A stretch of 33,446 bases of DNA from Magnetospirillum sp. WYHS-4. Lineage in GTDB: Bacteria > Pseudomonadota > Alphaproteobacteria > Rhodospirillales > GLO-3. Positions within the stretch are counted from its first letter, which is position 1; every line of letters starts with the position of its first letter. The stretch is from positions 1 to 33,446 of the forward strand of contig JAMOBD010000034.1 in the NCBI GenBank assembly GCA_039908345.1, given 5' to 3'. The position numbers were made by a program, and so were the translations under genes. Shown here piece by piece: positions 17,784-25,700 of this stretch. The notes under the pieces are model-generated. The model did not search any database and was not told where the DNA came from. It saw only the letters and a program-made list of their open reading frames with translations.

Positions 17784-17826
17784 GGACGATTCGCCAGCCT
17801 GGACATTGCACACCCGGTTTTGTAGT

Positions 17827-17863
17827 GTTGCACGTCTCGCGGCGTTGCGCAACATGGTGCAAC
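17827..17863. promoter_or_regulatory. Putative activator-binding sites (GTTGCAC / GTTGCGCAAC / GTGCAAC)
   Basis: GTTGCAC (17827-17833), the palindrome GTTGCGCAAC (17844-17853) and GTGCAAC (17857-17863) share the half-site GTTGC, and the outer two form an inverted pair. They lie about 120-160 bases upstream of the -24/-12 promoter, the usual distance for enhancer sites of sigma54 activators. They also lie just upstream of the activator's own gene, so autoregulation is possible. A further inverted repeat AACCCC-accaa-GGGGTT is at 17886-17902. Confidence 0.55.
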
Positions 17864-17967
17864 GGGAAGGCGGGGCGGAGAGGTCAACCCCACCAAGGGG
17901 TTACAAGCCTTTTCCCCAGGCTTTTCCACAGGGGTGCGGCTTGGCGCGCGTTGTGAAAACTATTTTG

Positions 17968-17980
17968 TTTCAATATGTTG
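17968..17980 (+). promoter_or_regulatory. IHF-like site
   Basis: tttcaatatgttg matches the IHF consensus WATCAANNNNTTR with one mismatch. It lies in an AT-rich stretch between the putative enhancer sites and the -24/-12 promoter, where DNA bending is needed at many sigma54 promoters. Confidence 0.4.
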
Positions 17981-17985
17981 CTCTG

Positions 17986-18001
17986 TGGTATGGAAATTGC
18001 G
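17986..18001 (+). promoter_or_regulatory. Sigma54 (-24/-12) promoter
   Basis: TGGTATGGAAATTGCG has GG (17987-17988) and GC (17999-18000) separated by exactly ten bases, and matches TGGCACGNNNNTTGCW at most fixed positions. Transcription would start near 18012, giving a leader of about 40 bases before the SCP2-like gene. The divergent sigma54 activator next to it supports the call. Confidence 0.65.
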
Positions 18002-18052
18002 TCTAGGGCTGGACCGACCGGGAGCAATCGTTCGTTAGAGGGAGGAACAAAC

Positions 18053-18448
18053 ATGGCGGACATGTTTTCTGCCGAGTGGATGGCGAAGTTCAAGGACGCC
18101 TGGAATGCCGAGCCGGATCTGGCCGGCGCCCTGGCGAAGATCGGCTTCACCTCCAGCATCGCTTATGGGTTCGTGGACGAGGACAAGCCGCGGGGTGTCC
18201 TGGTCGTGCAGAACGGCATGGCCGTGGCCGGCGAGGTCTACACCGGCCAGCCGATGAACTGGGATCTGCGGGCGACGAAGGCCGATTGGGAAGGCTGGTC
18301 CAAGAAGCCCCCCGGGCTGATGGGCCTCGGCATGGCCTACACCTCGCGGAAGCTGCGCTTTGCGGTCGGCGACTACGCGGGCATGATCAAGGACCCGCGC
18401 ATGGCCGGCCCCTTCATCAAGAGCTTCCAGGTGATGGGGCGGGTCTGA
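18053..18448 (+). CDS. SCP2-like lipid-binding domain protein
   Basis: The 131-residue product is a single small domain without signal peptide. The stretch GVLVVQNGMAVAGEVYTG, then MNWDLRATKADWEGW, then YTSRKLRFAVGDYAGMIKDP resembles the SCP2 sterol-carrier fold, in which a beta-sheet and helices enclose a hydrophobic ligand. A purine-rich site (GAGGGAGGAAC) lies just upstream of ATG 18053. It is the first gene after the sigma54 promoter and is followed after three bases by the RND adaptor. A cytoplasmic carrier delivering a lipid-like or other hydrophobic ligand to the pump is a reasonable inference. The ligand is unknown. Confidence 0.7.
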   Translation: MADMFSAEWMAKFKDAWNAEPDLAGALAKIGFTSSIAYGFVDEDKPRGVLVVQNGMAVAGEVYTGQPMNWDLRATKADWEGWSKKPPGLMGLGMAYTSRKLRFAVGDYAGMIKDPRMAGPFIKSFQVMGRV

Positions 18449-18451
18449 TCC

Positions 18452-19588
18452 ATGACAATCCCGGCACGGCTTCTTGCCGCCGGCCTCCTGCTCGCCGCGG
18501 GCGTCGTCCAGGCCGCCGAATACGAGATCGCCACGGTCGCCACCCAGAAGGTGGGCCGGGCTGTCACGGTCGGCGGAACGGTGGTGCCCTATAAGGAAGT
18601 GACTCTCTCCGCCCAGATCCCGGGCGAAGTCACTTTCCTCGCCGGCACCGAGGGCGACGAGTTCACGTCGGGGGCCTCTCTGGTCTCCATCGACGACGCG
18701 GCCCTGCAGGCACAGAAACGGGCGGCCCTGGCGAACATCTACAACGCCGACGCGGCGCTTCGGAACGCGCAGGTCCAGTACTCGCGCGAACTTTATTCGC
18801 CGCAATCCAACAACGTCGGCCGCATGCCCGGCATGGGCATGCCGTCCATGTTCGACACGATGTTCACGCGCGGCATGTCCAACATGATGGGCATGGGCAA
18901 CAGCTACGTGGACCGTTCCGCCGATCTCTACGGCCAGGTGAGCGGCGTCAACCGGGCCCGCAGCAGCCTGTTGCAGGCTCAGGCCGAGGTGGAAACCATC
19001 GATGCCAAGCTGAAGGACGCCCGTCTGCATGCGCCCTTTGACGGCGTGGTGTTGAAGAAGATGGTCGAAGTGGGCGACACCGTGCAGCCGGGCCAGCCCC
19101 TGCTGCGTTTTGCCCATACGAAATACCTGCGCATCCAGGCCGAGGTGCCGGTCCGTCTGGTTGGGGCGCTCAGCAAGGGCGCCATGGTACCGGCCCGGCT
19201 CGACGTGCGCGGTGCGCGGGTCGATGCGCGGATCTCGCAGATATTTCCGATGGCGGATGCCTCGCGACACACGGTGACGGTCAAGTTCGACCTGCCCGTG
19301 GGCGTGGTCGGAGGTCCCGGCATGTATGCCGAGGTGCAGATCACCGATCCGGGCGCCGAAATGCGCGAGGAGCCGGTGATTCCGGAAGCCGCCCTGGTCT
19401 GGCGCGGCAGCCTGCCCGGCGTTTTCCTGTCGGAAGACGGCAAGATCGTCATGCGTTTGGTGCGATTGGGCGTGCCCATGGGCGACGGCCGGATCAGCAT
19501 CCTGTCGGGCCTGAAGGGCGGCGAGCGGGTGATCGTCAATCCGCCGGCCGGACTGGCGTCGAGCAGCGCGATCAAGATCGAAAAGTGA
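18452..19588 (+). CDS. RND efflux periplasmic adaptor (membrane-fusion protein) with Met-rich insert
   Basis: The 378-residue product has a signal peptide (LLAAGLLLAAGVVQAAEY), the lipoyl/barrel-sandwich halves (TLSAQIPGEVTFLAGTEGDE and ARLHAPFDGVVLKKMVEVGD), a helical hairpin between them and a C-terminal beta-barrel and membrane-proximal domain. This is the HlyD/AcrA-type order. The hairpin region holds an unusual insert at residues 125-148 with nine methionines in 24 residues (MPGMGMPSMF, MFTRGMSNMMGMG). It starts three bases after the SCP2-like gene. It should link the next-encoded RND pump to the outer membrane, yet no TolC-like gene is in the cluster. Methionine clusters bind Cu(I) in some transporters; here that is only a possibility. 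Confidence 0.88.
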   Translation: MTIPARLLAAGLLLAAGVVQAAEYEIATVATQKVGRAVTVGGTVVPYKEVTLSAQIPGEVTFLAGTEGDEFTSGASLVSIDDAALQAQKRAALANIYNADAALRNAQVQYSRELYSPQSNNVGRMPGMGMPSMFDTMFTRGMSNMMGMGNSYVDRSADLYGQVSGVNRARSSLLQAQAEVETIDAKLKDARLHAPFDGVVLKKMVEVGDTVQPGQPLLRFAHTKYLRIQAEVPVRLVGALSKGAMVPARLDVRGARVDARISQIFPMADASRHTVTVKFDLPVGVVGGPGMYAEVQITDPGAEMREEPVIPEAALVWRGSLPGVFLSEDGKIVMRLVRLGVPMGDGRISILSGLKGGERVIVNPPAGLASSSAIKIEK

Positions 19589-19642
19589 CAACGGTGCCTT
19601 CGCCGGGGGGAACCGGTGAAGGCCAGGGGGGATAAGCCTTCG

Positions 19643-22600
19643 ATGGCCGAGAACAAGCCGCAAGCGGAAGCCGAAGCCAAGGCCGCCTCTCCCGAGGCGG
19701 AATCCGCGGTGGACCACCTCGACGACCAGCACCTGGGACTGGCCGGCCGCATGGCGCGTGCCTTCATCCATTCGCCCCTGTCGCCGCTGCTCCTGGTGGC
19801 CAGCTTGGCACTCGGCATCCTGGGCCTGCTGGTGACGCCGCGCCAGGAAGACCCGCAGATATCAGTCCCCATGGTGGACGTGTTCTTCCAGTACCCGGGC
19901 GCTTCGTCGGAGCAGGTGGCGAGCCTCGCCATCGATCCGCTGGAACGGATGATGAGCGAGATTCCCGGCGTCAAGCACGTCTATTCCGCCTCCATGCGCG
20001 GCCAGGGCATGGTGACGGTGGAATTCGACGTCGGCCAGCAGATGGAAAACTCGCTGGTCAAGCTCTACGACAAGCTGATGTCCAACATGGACAAGGTTCC
20101 GCCGGGAGTCTCCCAGCCCTTGGTCAAGCCCAAGGGCGTCGACGACGTGCCGGTGGTGTCCCTGACGCTGTGGTCCCATGACGTGGACGACGCGGCGTTG
20201 CGCCTGATGGCGTTGGATGTGCTGCAGCGTCTGAAGGAAGTGCCCGACACCAGCCAAGCGTTCATTGTCGGTGGCCGGGCGGAGCAGATCCGGGTCGAGG
20301 TCTTCCCCGAGCGCTTGTCCGGCTACGGGGTCAGTGTCGGGCAATTGGCCCAGACCATCCAGACCGCCAATTCCGAGAAGGGAACCGGCTACGCCGAGAA
20401 TGAGACCGGCAGCTTCAAGGTCTATACCGGCGCCTTTCTGCGTAGCGCCGCCGAGATCGAACGTCTGGTGGTCGGCGTGCACAACGGCGCGCCGGTCTAC
20501 GTGCGCGACGTGGCCCGCGTATTCGAGGGCCCCGAGGACCCGCGCAACATCGTCCAGTACTTCACCGGTCCCGCTTACAAGGCGGGGACCGTCCAGGCTC
20601 CGCAAGGGGCGCCCGCGGTCACCATCGCCATCGCCAAGAAGCCCGGGAGCAACGGCGTTACCGTGGCCGACGGCATTCTGCGCCAAGTGGAACTCCTCAA
20701 GGGCCGGGTCATCCCCGACAATATCCAGGTATCCATCACCCGGAATTACGGCGAGACCGCCAACGACAAGGTCAACGAACTGCTGGTCAAGCTGTTCGTA
20801 GCCACGGGTGCGGTGACCCTGCTGATCTGGTTCTTCCTGGGATTCCGGGCCGCCACCGTGGTGCTGATCGTCATTCCGGTGGTCATTCTCGTGACGGTGT
20901 TCGCTGCTTGGTTGCTGGGATTCACCATCGACCGCGTGTCGCTGTTCGCCCTTATCTTCTCCATCGGCATCCTGGTCGACGACGCCATCGTGGTGATCGA
21001 GAACATCTACCGACGCTGGCTGCTGAAGGGGGAGGTCGATACCGCCATATCGGTGGATGCCGTTCGCGAGGTGGGCAACCCCACCATCCTCGCCACCTTC
21101 ACCGTGGTTGCCGCCCTGCTGCCCATGGGATTCGTGTCGGGCATGATGGGCCCCTATATGGCGCCCATCCCCATCCTGGGCTCGGTGGCGATGCTGTTCT
21201 CGCTGTTCGCCGCCTTCATCTTCACGCCCTGGCTGGCCATGCGCATCCGGCCTTCCATGGCCAAGCTCAAGTCTTCCCACGACAAGGAACACGCCCGGGC
21301 CCACCGCTGGGAGAGCTTCTACCGCCGCCTGCTGACGCCGCTGTTCGAGAGCGGCGGCAGGCGTGCCCTGTTCAAGCTCACCATGTACGGCATCTTGTTC
21401 GCCTGCTTCGCGCTCTTTTACACCACCCACGTGGCGGTGAAGATGCTGCCGCTGGACAACAAGCCGGAATTCAACGTGGTGGTGAATCTGCCCGACGGGG
21501 CGGCTTTGCCGGTCACCGCCAATGCCATCCAGCAGCTCTCCGAACGGCTGCAGCAGATCCCCGAAGTAACGGCGTTGCAGACCTATGCGGGTACGGCATC
21601 GCCCTTCAACTTCAACGGCTTGGTGCGCCACTACTACCTGCGCCAGGACGCATGGCAGGGCGACATCCAGGTCCAATTGCTGCACAAGCGCGACCGCAAG
21701 CGCTCCAGCCACCAGATCGCCGTCGAAGCGCGCGAGGTGCTGACCCCCATCGCGCGGAAGCTGGGCGCCCACATCCAGGTGGTCGAAATGCCGCCCGGCC
21801 CGCCGGTCCTGCAGACCATGGTGGCCGAGATCTACGGCCCCGACGACAAGACGCGCCGTCAGGTGGCCCGCGACCTGACGGGGATCTTCGAGAAGGCCGA
21901 AGGAGTGGTCGACGTCGACAACCTGATGCAGGACCCCTACGTTTCCTGGCGCTTCGTGGTCGACCGCGAGAAGGCGGTGCGCAAGGGGGTGTCGGTCGAG
22001 GACATCAACTCCCAGATCGAGATGATCATGGGGGGATTCAAGATGGGCGACATCAAGCTCGAGAGAGTGCTCGAGCCGCGCTACATCGTCCTGCAGGCGC
22101 CGATGGCCATCCGGAGCCAGTTCTCCCGCTTGGGCGAACTGCCGATTCCGGCCGGCAAGACAATGGTGCCGCTGTCCGAACTGGGACGCTTCGAGCCGGT
22201 GGAGCAGGACCCCATCCTGTTCCACAAGGATCTGCGGTCCGTCGAGTTCGTCACCGGCGAAGTGACCGGCCGCCTGGGCGCCCCCATCTACGGCATGCTG
22301 GCCGTGGGACGCTTGCTGGAAGGCTACACCGCGCCGGATGGCGTGAAGGTGGACAACTTCTATATCGGCGCTCCCCGGGACAGCTTCAGTTCGGCCTTCG
22401 AGTGGACCGGCGAGTGGACCGTCACTTACGAAACCTTCCGCGACATGGGTATCGCCTTCGCCGCCGCCCTGGCCCTGATCTACATGCTGGTGGTCTGGGA
22501 GTTCGGCAACTTCCGCCAACCTTCCATCATCATGGCGCCCATCCCGCTTACCCTGATGGGCATCATTCCGGGCCATTGGCTGTTCGGAGCGGAATTCACC

Positions 22601-23758
22601 GCCACCTCGATGATCGGCTTCATCGCCCTGGCCGGCATCATCGTGCGCAACTCGATTCTTCTGGTCGATTTCGCCAAGCATGCGGTGGCGGCCGGCATGG
22701 ACGTCCGCGATGCGGTGATCGAGTCCTGTGCCGCCCGCACGCGCCCGATCGTCATCACGGCGCTGGCCCTGGTCGCCGGCTCCAGCGTCATCCTGACCGA
22801 CCCCATCTTCCAGGGCATGGCCATTTCGCTGATGTTCGGCGCCATCGTTTCCACCCTGCTCACCCTGGTGGTCATTCCGTTGGGCTGCGTCCGGGCCCGT
22901 TCCTCCTTCAACGGCCGTCACGTGGCGGTGGCCGTGCCGATGGCCGGCCCCCATGGCGCCCTCGAGCATCATGTGGAAATGGTGGAAGAGGGACGGTACT
23001 GCGCCTCGTCCGGCGATGATCGTCCGCGGCGCGGCGCGACGTTGGGCCGGGCTGTTCTCTATGCCGTTCCCATCATGTTGAAGTTCCTGGCCGCCATCGG
23101 CCAGACCCTGTTGGCGGCCGTGCTGCGGCCTTTCCGACGCTGGGGGGCCGCGGAAAAGCTGCAGATGGTGGGCTATCTGCTCCGTGCCTTGCCGTATTTC
23201 CTGTGGCTGTTCGTCAGCGAGACCGCCAAGGGAATCGCCGCCAAGCTCCGTCGGCCTGCTGCGGCGCCCTACGTCGCGCCCGCTCCGGTGGCCGAACCGG
23301 CCCCCCCGGCGCCAGCCCCCAATCCTGCCCCGCCGCCCGAACCCGAGCCGCAGCCGGTACCCGAAAGCGTGGAACCGACTCTGGCCGTCGCCGAACTCGC
23401 GGTTCCTGCGCCCGAGGAACCGGTGGTCATCGAGGAGGTCGTGCCGCCCGTTCCCGCGTCGCCGCCGATCGAAGCGAAAAGGGAGGCGGCGAGGCCCGCT
23501 CCCGTATCTCGAAACAAGGTCGCCCAGTCCAAGAAGGCGCCGGTCAAGAAGACGGACCCCCAAGAGACGAAGAAGGCCGAGCGGCCGGGCCCTCAAGCCA
23601 AGCCGCGCCAGCCCGTACAGCCTGCCAAGTCCGCCAAGCCGGTTCGTCCGGCCGCGGTGCCCAAGGCAGGTGCCAAGCCCGCGGCGAAGGCGGGAAAGGC
23701 GGCGGGCCAGCGGCCGGGCCAACGGCGCGGCATTCGCCTCAAGTCGCGGCCGTCCTGA
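19643..23758 (+). CDS. RND-superfamily transporter with a long C-terminal cytosolic extension
   Basis: The 1371-residue product has a typical RND core to about residue 1080: a first membrane helix, porter domain (FFQYPGASSEQVASLAIDPLE), helix 4 with FSIGILVDDAIVVIEN (near 443), a second porter half, and a C-terminal helix set with GFIALAGIIVRNSILLVDFA. The VDD and IVRNSILLVDFA motifs are HAE1-like rather than metal-type. Beyond the core, where most relatives stop, about 290 residues follow: two more hydrophobic stretches (about 1136-1160 and 1176-1194), then a Pro/Ala/Glu-rich segment, then a strongly basic Lys/Arg/Pro/Ala tail ending RRGIRLKSRPS. ATG 19643 is preceded by GGGGGG; a GTG at 19616 would add nine residues. 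It is driven by proton flux in the known family; the substrate is unknown. Confidence 0.9.
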   Translation: MAENKPQAEAEAKAASPEAESAVDHLDDQHLGLAGRMARAFIHSPLSPLLLVASLALGILGLLVTPRQEDPQISVPMVDVFFQYPGASSEQVASLAIDPLERMMSEIPGVKHVYSASMRGQGMVTVEFDVGQQMENSLVKLYDKLMSNMDKVPPGVSQPLVKPKGVDDVPVVSLTLWSHDVDDAALRLMALDVLQRLKEVPDTSQAFIVGGRAEQIRVEVFPERLSGYGVSVGQLAQTIQTANSEKGTGYAENETGSFKVYTGAFLRSAAEIERLVVGVHNGAPVYVRDVARVFEGPEDPRNIVQYFTGPAYKAGTVQAPQGAPAVTIAIAKKPGSNGVTVADGILRQVELLKGRVIPDNIQVSITRNYGETANDKVNELLVKLFVATGAVTLLIWFFLGFRAATVVLIVIPVVILVTVFAAWLLGFTIDRVSLFALIFSIGILVDDAIVVIENIYRRWLLKGEVDTAISVDAVREVGNPTILATFTVVAALLPMGFVSGMMGPYMAPIPILGSVAMLFSLFAAFIFTPWLAMRIRPSMAKLKSSHDKEHARAHRWESFYRRLLTPLFESGGRRALFKLTMYGILFACFALFYTTHVAVKMLPLDNKPEFNVVVNLPDGAALPVTANAIQQLSERLQQIPEVTALQTYAGTASPFNFNGLVRHYYLRQDAWQGDIQVQLLHKRDRKRSSHQIAVEAREVLTPIARKLGAHIQVVEMPPGPPVLQTMVAEIYGPDDKTRRQVARDLTGIFEKAEGVVDVDNLMQDPYVSWRFVVDREKAVRKGVSVEDINSQIEMIMGGFKMGDIKLERVLEPRYIVLQAPMAIRSQFSRLGELPIPAGKTMVPLSELGRFEPVEQDPILFHKDLRSVEFVTGEVTGRLGAPIYGMLAVGRLLEGYTAPDGVKVDNFYIGAPRDSFSSAFEWTGEWTVTYETFRDMGIAFAAALALIYMLVVWEFGNFRQPSIIMAPIPLTLMGIIPGHWLFGAEFTATSMIGFIALAGIIVRNSILLVDFAKHAVAAGMDVRDAVIESCAARTRPIVITALALVAGSSVILTDPIFQGMAISLMFGAIVSTLLTLVVIPLGCVRARSSFNGRHVAVAVPMAGPHGALEHHVEMVEEGRYCASSGDDRPRRGATLGRAVLYAVPIMLKFLAAIGQTLLAAVLRPFRRWGAAEKLQMVGYLLRALPYFLWLFVSETAKGIAAKLRRPAAAPYVAPAPVAEPAPPAPAPNPAPPPEPEPQPVPESVEPTLAVAELAVPAPEEPVVIEEVVPPVPASPPIEAKREAARPAPVSRNKVAQSKKAPVKKTDPQETKKAERPGPQAKPRQPVQPAKSAKPVRPAAVPKAGAKPAAKAGKAAGQRPGQRRGIRLKSRPS

Positions 23759-23779
23759 ATTTTGTGACAGGAGATGATC

Positions 23780-24622
23780 ATGCGTTTCACGAGTTTTGTA
23801 TCCGCGCTGCTGGTGGCGATGCCCGCGCTGGCAGGGCAGGGAGATGGTGGCGGGTCGGTCGCGGGCGACATGCCCCCGGCACCTCCGGGACCCTACCAGT
23901 CCCAAATTCCCCAGATGGCGCCCATGCTGCCGCCCGGTCCCGGGAGCGCGGCCTATCCGCCCCTCGACTACAATCCCGAGGCGGTCAAGGAACGCATGGA
24001 GAAGGCGCGCGAGAATCACGAAAAGATGCGCGAAGATCAGCAGAGGCGCATGGAGTCGGTCCGCGAGGACCAGCAGAAGCGCCTGGATGCCGCGCGCGAG
24101 CGCCAGGAGGAATTCCGCGAAACCCGCGAGAAGGCCGCCAATCAGGCTCGTGACGCCGCTCGCGAGCGCCATGAAGCCATGCGCGAGGCCGCCGACCGCG
24201 GCCGTCCGTTGCCGCCGACGGCTCCCGTCGCCCAGGCACCCGCGCCGCAACAGGCTTCCCAGGTGCCCGCCGCCCCACCGCAGGCGCCGGTCTATGCGCC
24301 GCCGGGCTATGGTCCGGGATACTATGGTTATGCGCCACCGGCTGGGTACGGCTATGCTCCACCTTATGCCTATGGTGCCCCCTATGGCTATGGCAGTGGT
24401 CCCCGGGTTCAGGATGACTCCATCCGCCAGCGGCACGACGCCATGCGGGCCCAAGCCGAGGAGCGGGCGGAAAAGATGAAGGAATGGCAGGACAAGCGGC
24501 GCGAGGAGATGGAGCGCCGTCAGCCGCCACGTCCCGGGTACGGATATGGTCCCTACGGCCGTCCGTCCTATCCCTACGCTCCGGCTCCCCAGACTCCGGC
24601 CGGTAGCCGGGACGGGCGTTGA
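23780..24622 (+). CDS. Secreted protein with charged coiled coil and Tyr/Pro/Gly-rich segments
   Basis: The 280-residue product has a signal peptide (MRFTSFVSALLVAMPALAGQ), a Pro-rich spacer, a long highly charged helix (about residues 66-140, NPEAVKERMEKARENHEKMR onward, rich in Glu, Arg, Gln) and a Pro/Gln/Ala stretch. A Tyr/Gly/Pro block (GYGPGYYGYAPPAGYGYAPP), a second charged helix (RQRHDAMRAQAEERAEKMKE) and a final PGYGYGPYGRPSYPYAP block complete it. I chose ATG 23780 because AGGAGA lies six bases upstream; ATG 23774 overlaps that site. The Tyr/Gly blocks resemble the sulfur-globule-like protein two genes on. A structural, self-associating role in the periplasm is inferred. Confidence 0.75.
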   Translation: MRFTSFVSALLVAMPALAGQGDGGGSVAGDMPPAPPGPYQSQIPQMAPMLPPGPGSAAYPPLDYNPEAVKERMEKARENHEKMREDQQRRMESVREDQQKRLDAARERQEEFRETREKAANQARDAARERHEAMREAADRGRPLPPTAPVAQAPAPQQASQVPAAPPQAPVYAPPGYGPGYYGYAPPAGYGYAPPYAYGAPYGYGSGPRVQDDSIRQRHDAMRAQAEERAEKMKEWQDKRREEMERRQPPRPGYGYGPYGRPSYPYAPAPQTPAGSRDGR

Positions 24623-24652
24623 GGTGGTAGGGTAGGGGCGATCGGGGGTGCC

Positions 24653-25216
24653 ATGAAGTACGCACTGTCCCTGCTGACCGTTCTGGTAGCCGCTGTTTCG
24701 GCGGCGGCTCCGGCTGCGGCCGCGGACAATCCCTGGCGCCCCAGTGGGGACTACTACGGCGGGCGGGAGGCGGTTCCCCCTCCCCCAAAGCCGAAGAGTC
24801 CACCGGCCTTCGGCCTGCCCAGCAGGGACAGTCTCTACCCGCCTCTCAGCGAGGACGAGGTCCTGTCTCCGCGAGTTCCGGCCGCGTCGCCTCCCCAGTA
24901 TCCGCCCTTGGATACCGATGTCCCGCAGCGTGGCGGCGGGGTTCACGCGCCGGCCCATGTACCGCAGGCCCCCGCCATGGGGCCTGCGGTACAGGTTCCG
25001 CAGGCCGGCAATCCATCCCAGGCACCGACCGTGATCCTGGTGCAGCCGATGCCGGGTTACGGCTACGGTCATCCTGGGTTCGGGGGGCCTTACGGTGGCT
25101 ACGACCCCTATGCCCCCGGTGGGGGGAGTCCGTGGGGGATGCCACCTCCCGGCGGCGGCTGGCCCGGTGGTTGGGGCGGCGGAGCGCCGTTTCCCGGCGG
25201 GGCGGGCATGTGGTGA
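24653..25216 (+). CDS. Secreted Pro/Gly-rich protein
   Basis: The 187-residue product has a signal peptide (MKYALSLLTVLVAAVSAAAP, cleavage near AAAADNP). A Pro-rich body follows (REAVPPPPKPKSPPAFGLP, SPPQYPPLD) and then a Gly/Pro/Tyr/Trp-rich end (PGYGYGHPGFGGPYGGYDPY, GGGWPGGWGGG). No enzyme motif is seen. GGGGGTGCC precedes the ATG. A perfect 15-bp inverted repeat lies within the coding sequence (24958-24993). Composition links it to its neighbours on both sides, suggesting a set of structural envelope proteins. The gene starts 30 bases after the previous one. Confidence 0.7.
   Translation: MKYALSLLTVLVAAVSAAAPAAAADNPWRPSGDYYGGREAVPPPPKPKSPPAFGLPSRDSLYPPLSEDEVLSPRVPAASPPQYPPLDTDVPQRGGGVHAPAHVPQAPAMGPAVQVPQAGNPSQAPTVILVQPMPGYGYGHPGFGGPYGGYDPYAPGGGSPWGMPPPGGGWPGGWGGGAPFPGGAGMW
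24958..24993. repeat. Perfect 15-bp inverted repeat inside a coding sequence
   Basis: TGTACCGCAGGCCCC (24958-24972) pairs without mismatch with GGGGCCTGCGGTACA (24979-24993) around cgccat. The RNA hairpin would be very stable. It encodes the repeated residues VPQAP and VQVPQA, so part of the symmetry may come from the peptide. Confidence 0.7.
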
Positions 25217-25324
25217 TCGAATAGAATTACGGGCCAAGTGGTCCAGGGTTCCCGGGGTTCTCCCTCCCCCCAGGTCGCCAGAGGCAAGTCGAGAGGGAGA
25301 CAACAACTCGAGGAGTGACGTAAA

Positions 25325-25684
25325 ATGAAGACCTTCCTCAAGACGCTGGCGGTTGCTGGCATCGTTGGCGCCGCCGCGCTGTCCGCTGGCGATGCGAAGG
25401 CTTGGTGGGGCTGGGGTCCCTGGGGTGGCGGCGGCGGTCCGTTCGACGGTTCCGGCCTCGGCGACTTCAACATGAGCATGCGTGGGTCCGGCTCGGGCTA
25501 TGGTCATGGCTATGGTCACGGCTATCCCTATGGTGGCGGCTACGGCGGCTATCCGTATGGCGGCGGCTGGGGTGGTGGCCCGTGGGGTGGCTACGGCGCT
25601 CCCTACGGCGCTCCCTACGGTGCGCCCTATGGTGCCTATCCCTACGCTCCGCCGGCTCCGCCGGCTGCGCCCGCCGCCAAGTAA
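25325..25684 (+). CDS. Sulfur-globule-protein-like Gly/Tyr-rich secreted protein
   Basis: The 119-residue product has a signal peptide ([20 protein letters not shown], cleavage near GDAKA). It then has [34 protein letters not shown], tandem [20 protein letters not shown], four GAPY-type repeats and a Pro/Ala end (PAAPAAK). Trp-rich start, DFNMSMRG-like core and GYG/PYG repeats are the pattern I associate with the sulfur globule protein family, the periplasmic coat of stored sulfur in purple sulfur bacteria. The mature part has no cysteine. GAGGAG precedes ATG, and a 108-base gap separates it from the gene before. Alternative: an unrelated Gly/Tyr-rich surface protein. Confidence 0.6.
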   Translation: MKTFLKTLAVAGIVGAAALSAGDAKAWWGWGPWGGGGGPFDGSGLGDFNMSMRGSGSGYGHGYGHGYPYGGGYGGYPYGGGWGGGPWGGYGAPYGAPYGAPYGAYPYAPPAPPAAPAAK

Positions 25685-25700
25685 GGCTGGCTCGGGATAC

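Noticed and set aside
16299-17825. Plus-strand open frame of 508 codons
   Set aside because: It is antisense to the sigma54 activator, whose Walker and GAFTGA motifs are unambiguous.
17941-17957. Second possible -24/-12 promoter (TTGGCGCGCGTTGTGAA)
   Set aside because: It has GG but no GC ten bases later and only a partial -12; the site at 17986-18001 fits far better.
25217-25324. Possible separate promoter before the sulfur-globule-like gene
   Set aside because: The 108-base gap could hold one, but I found neither a GG-N10-GC pair nor a convincing -35/-10 set.
25482-25680. Gly/Tyr codon repeats as a CRISPR-like or minisatellite array
   Set aside because: The repeats keep the reading frame and encode GYG/PYG/GAPY motifs, so they are coding repeats.
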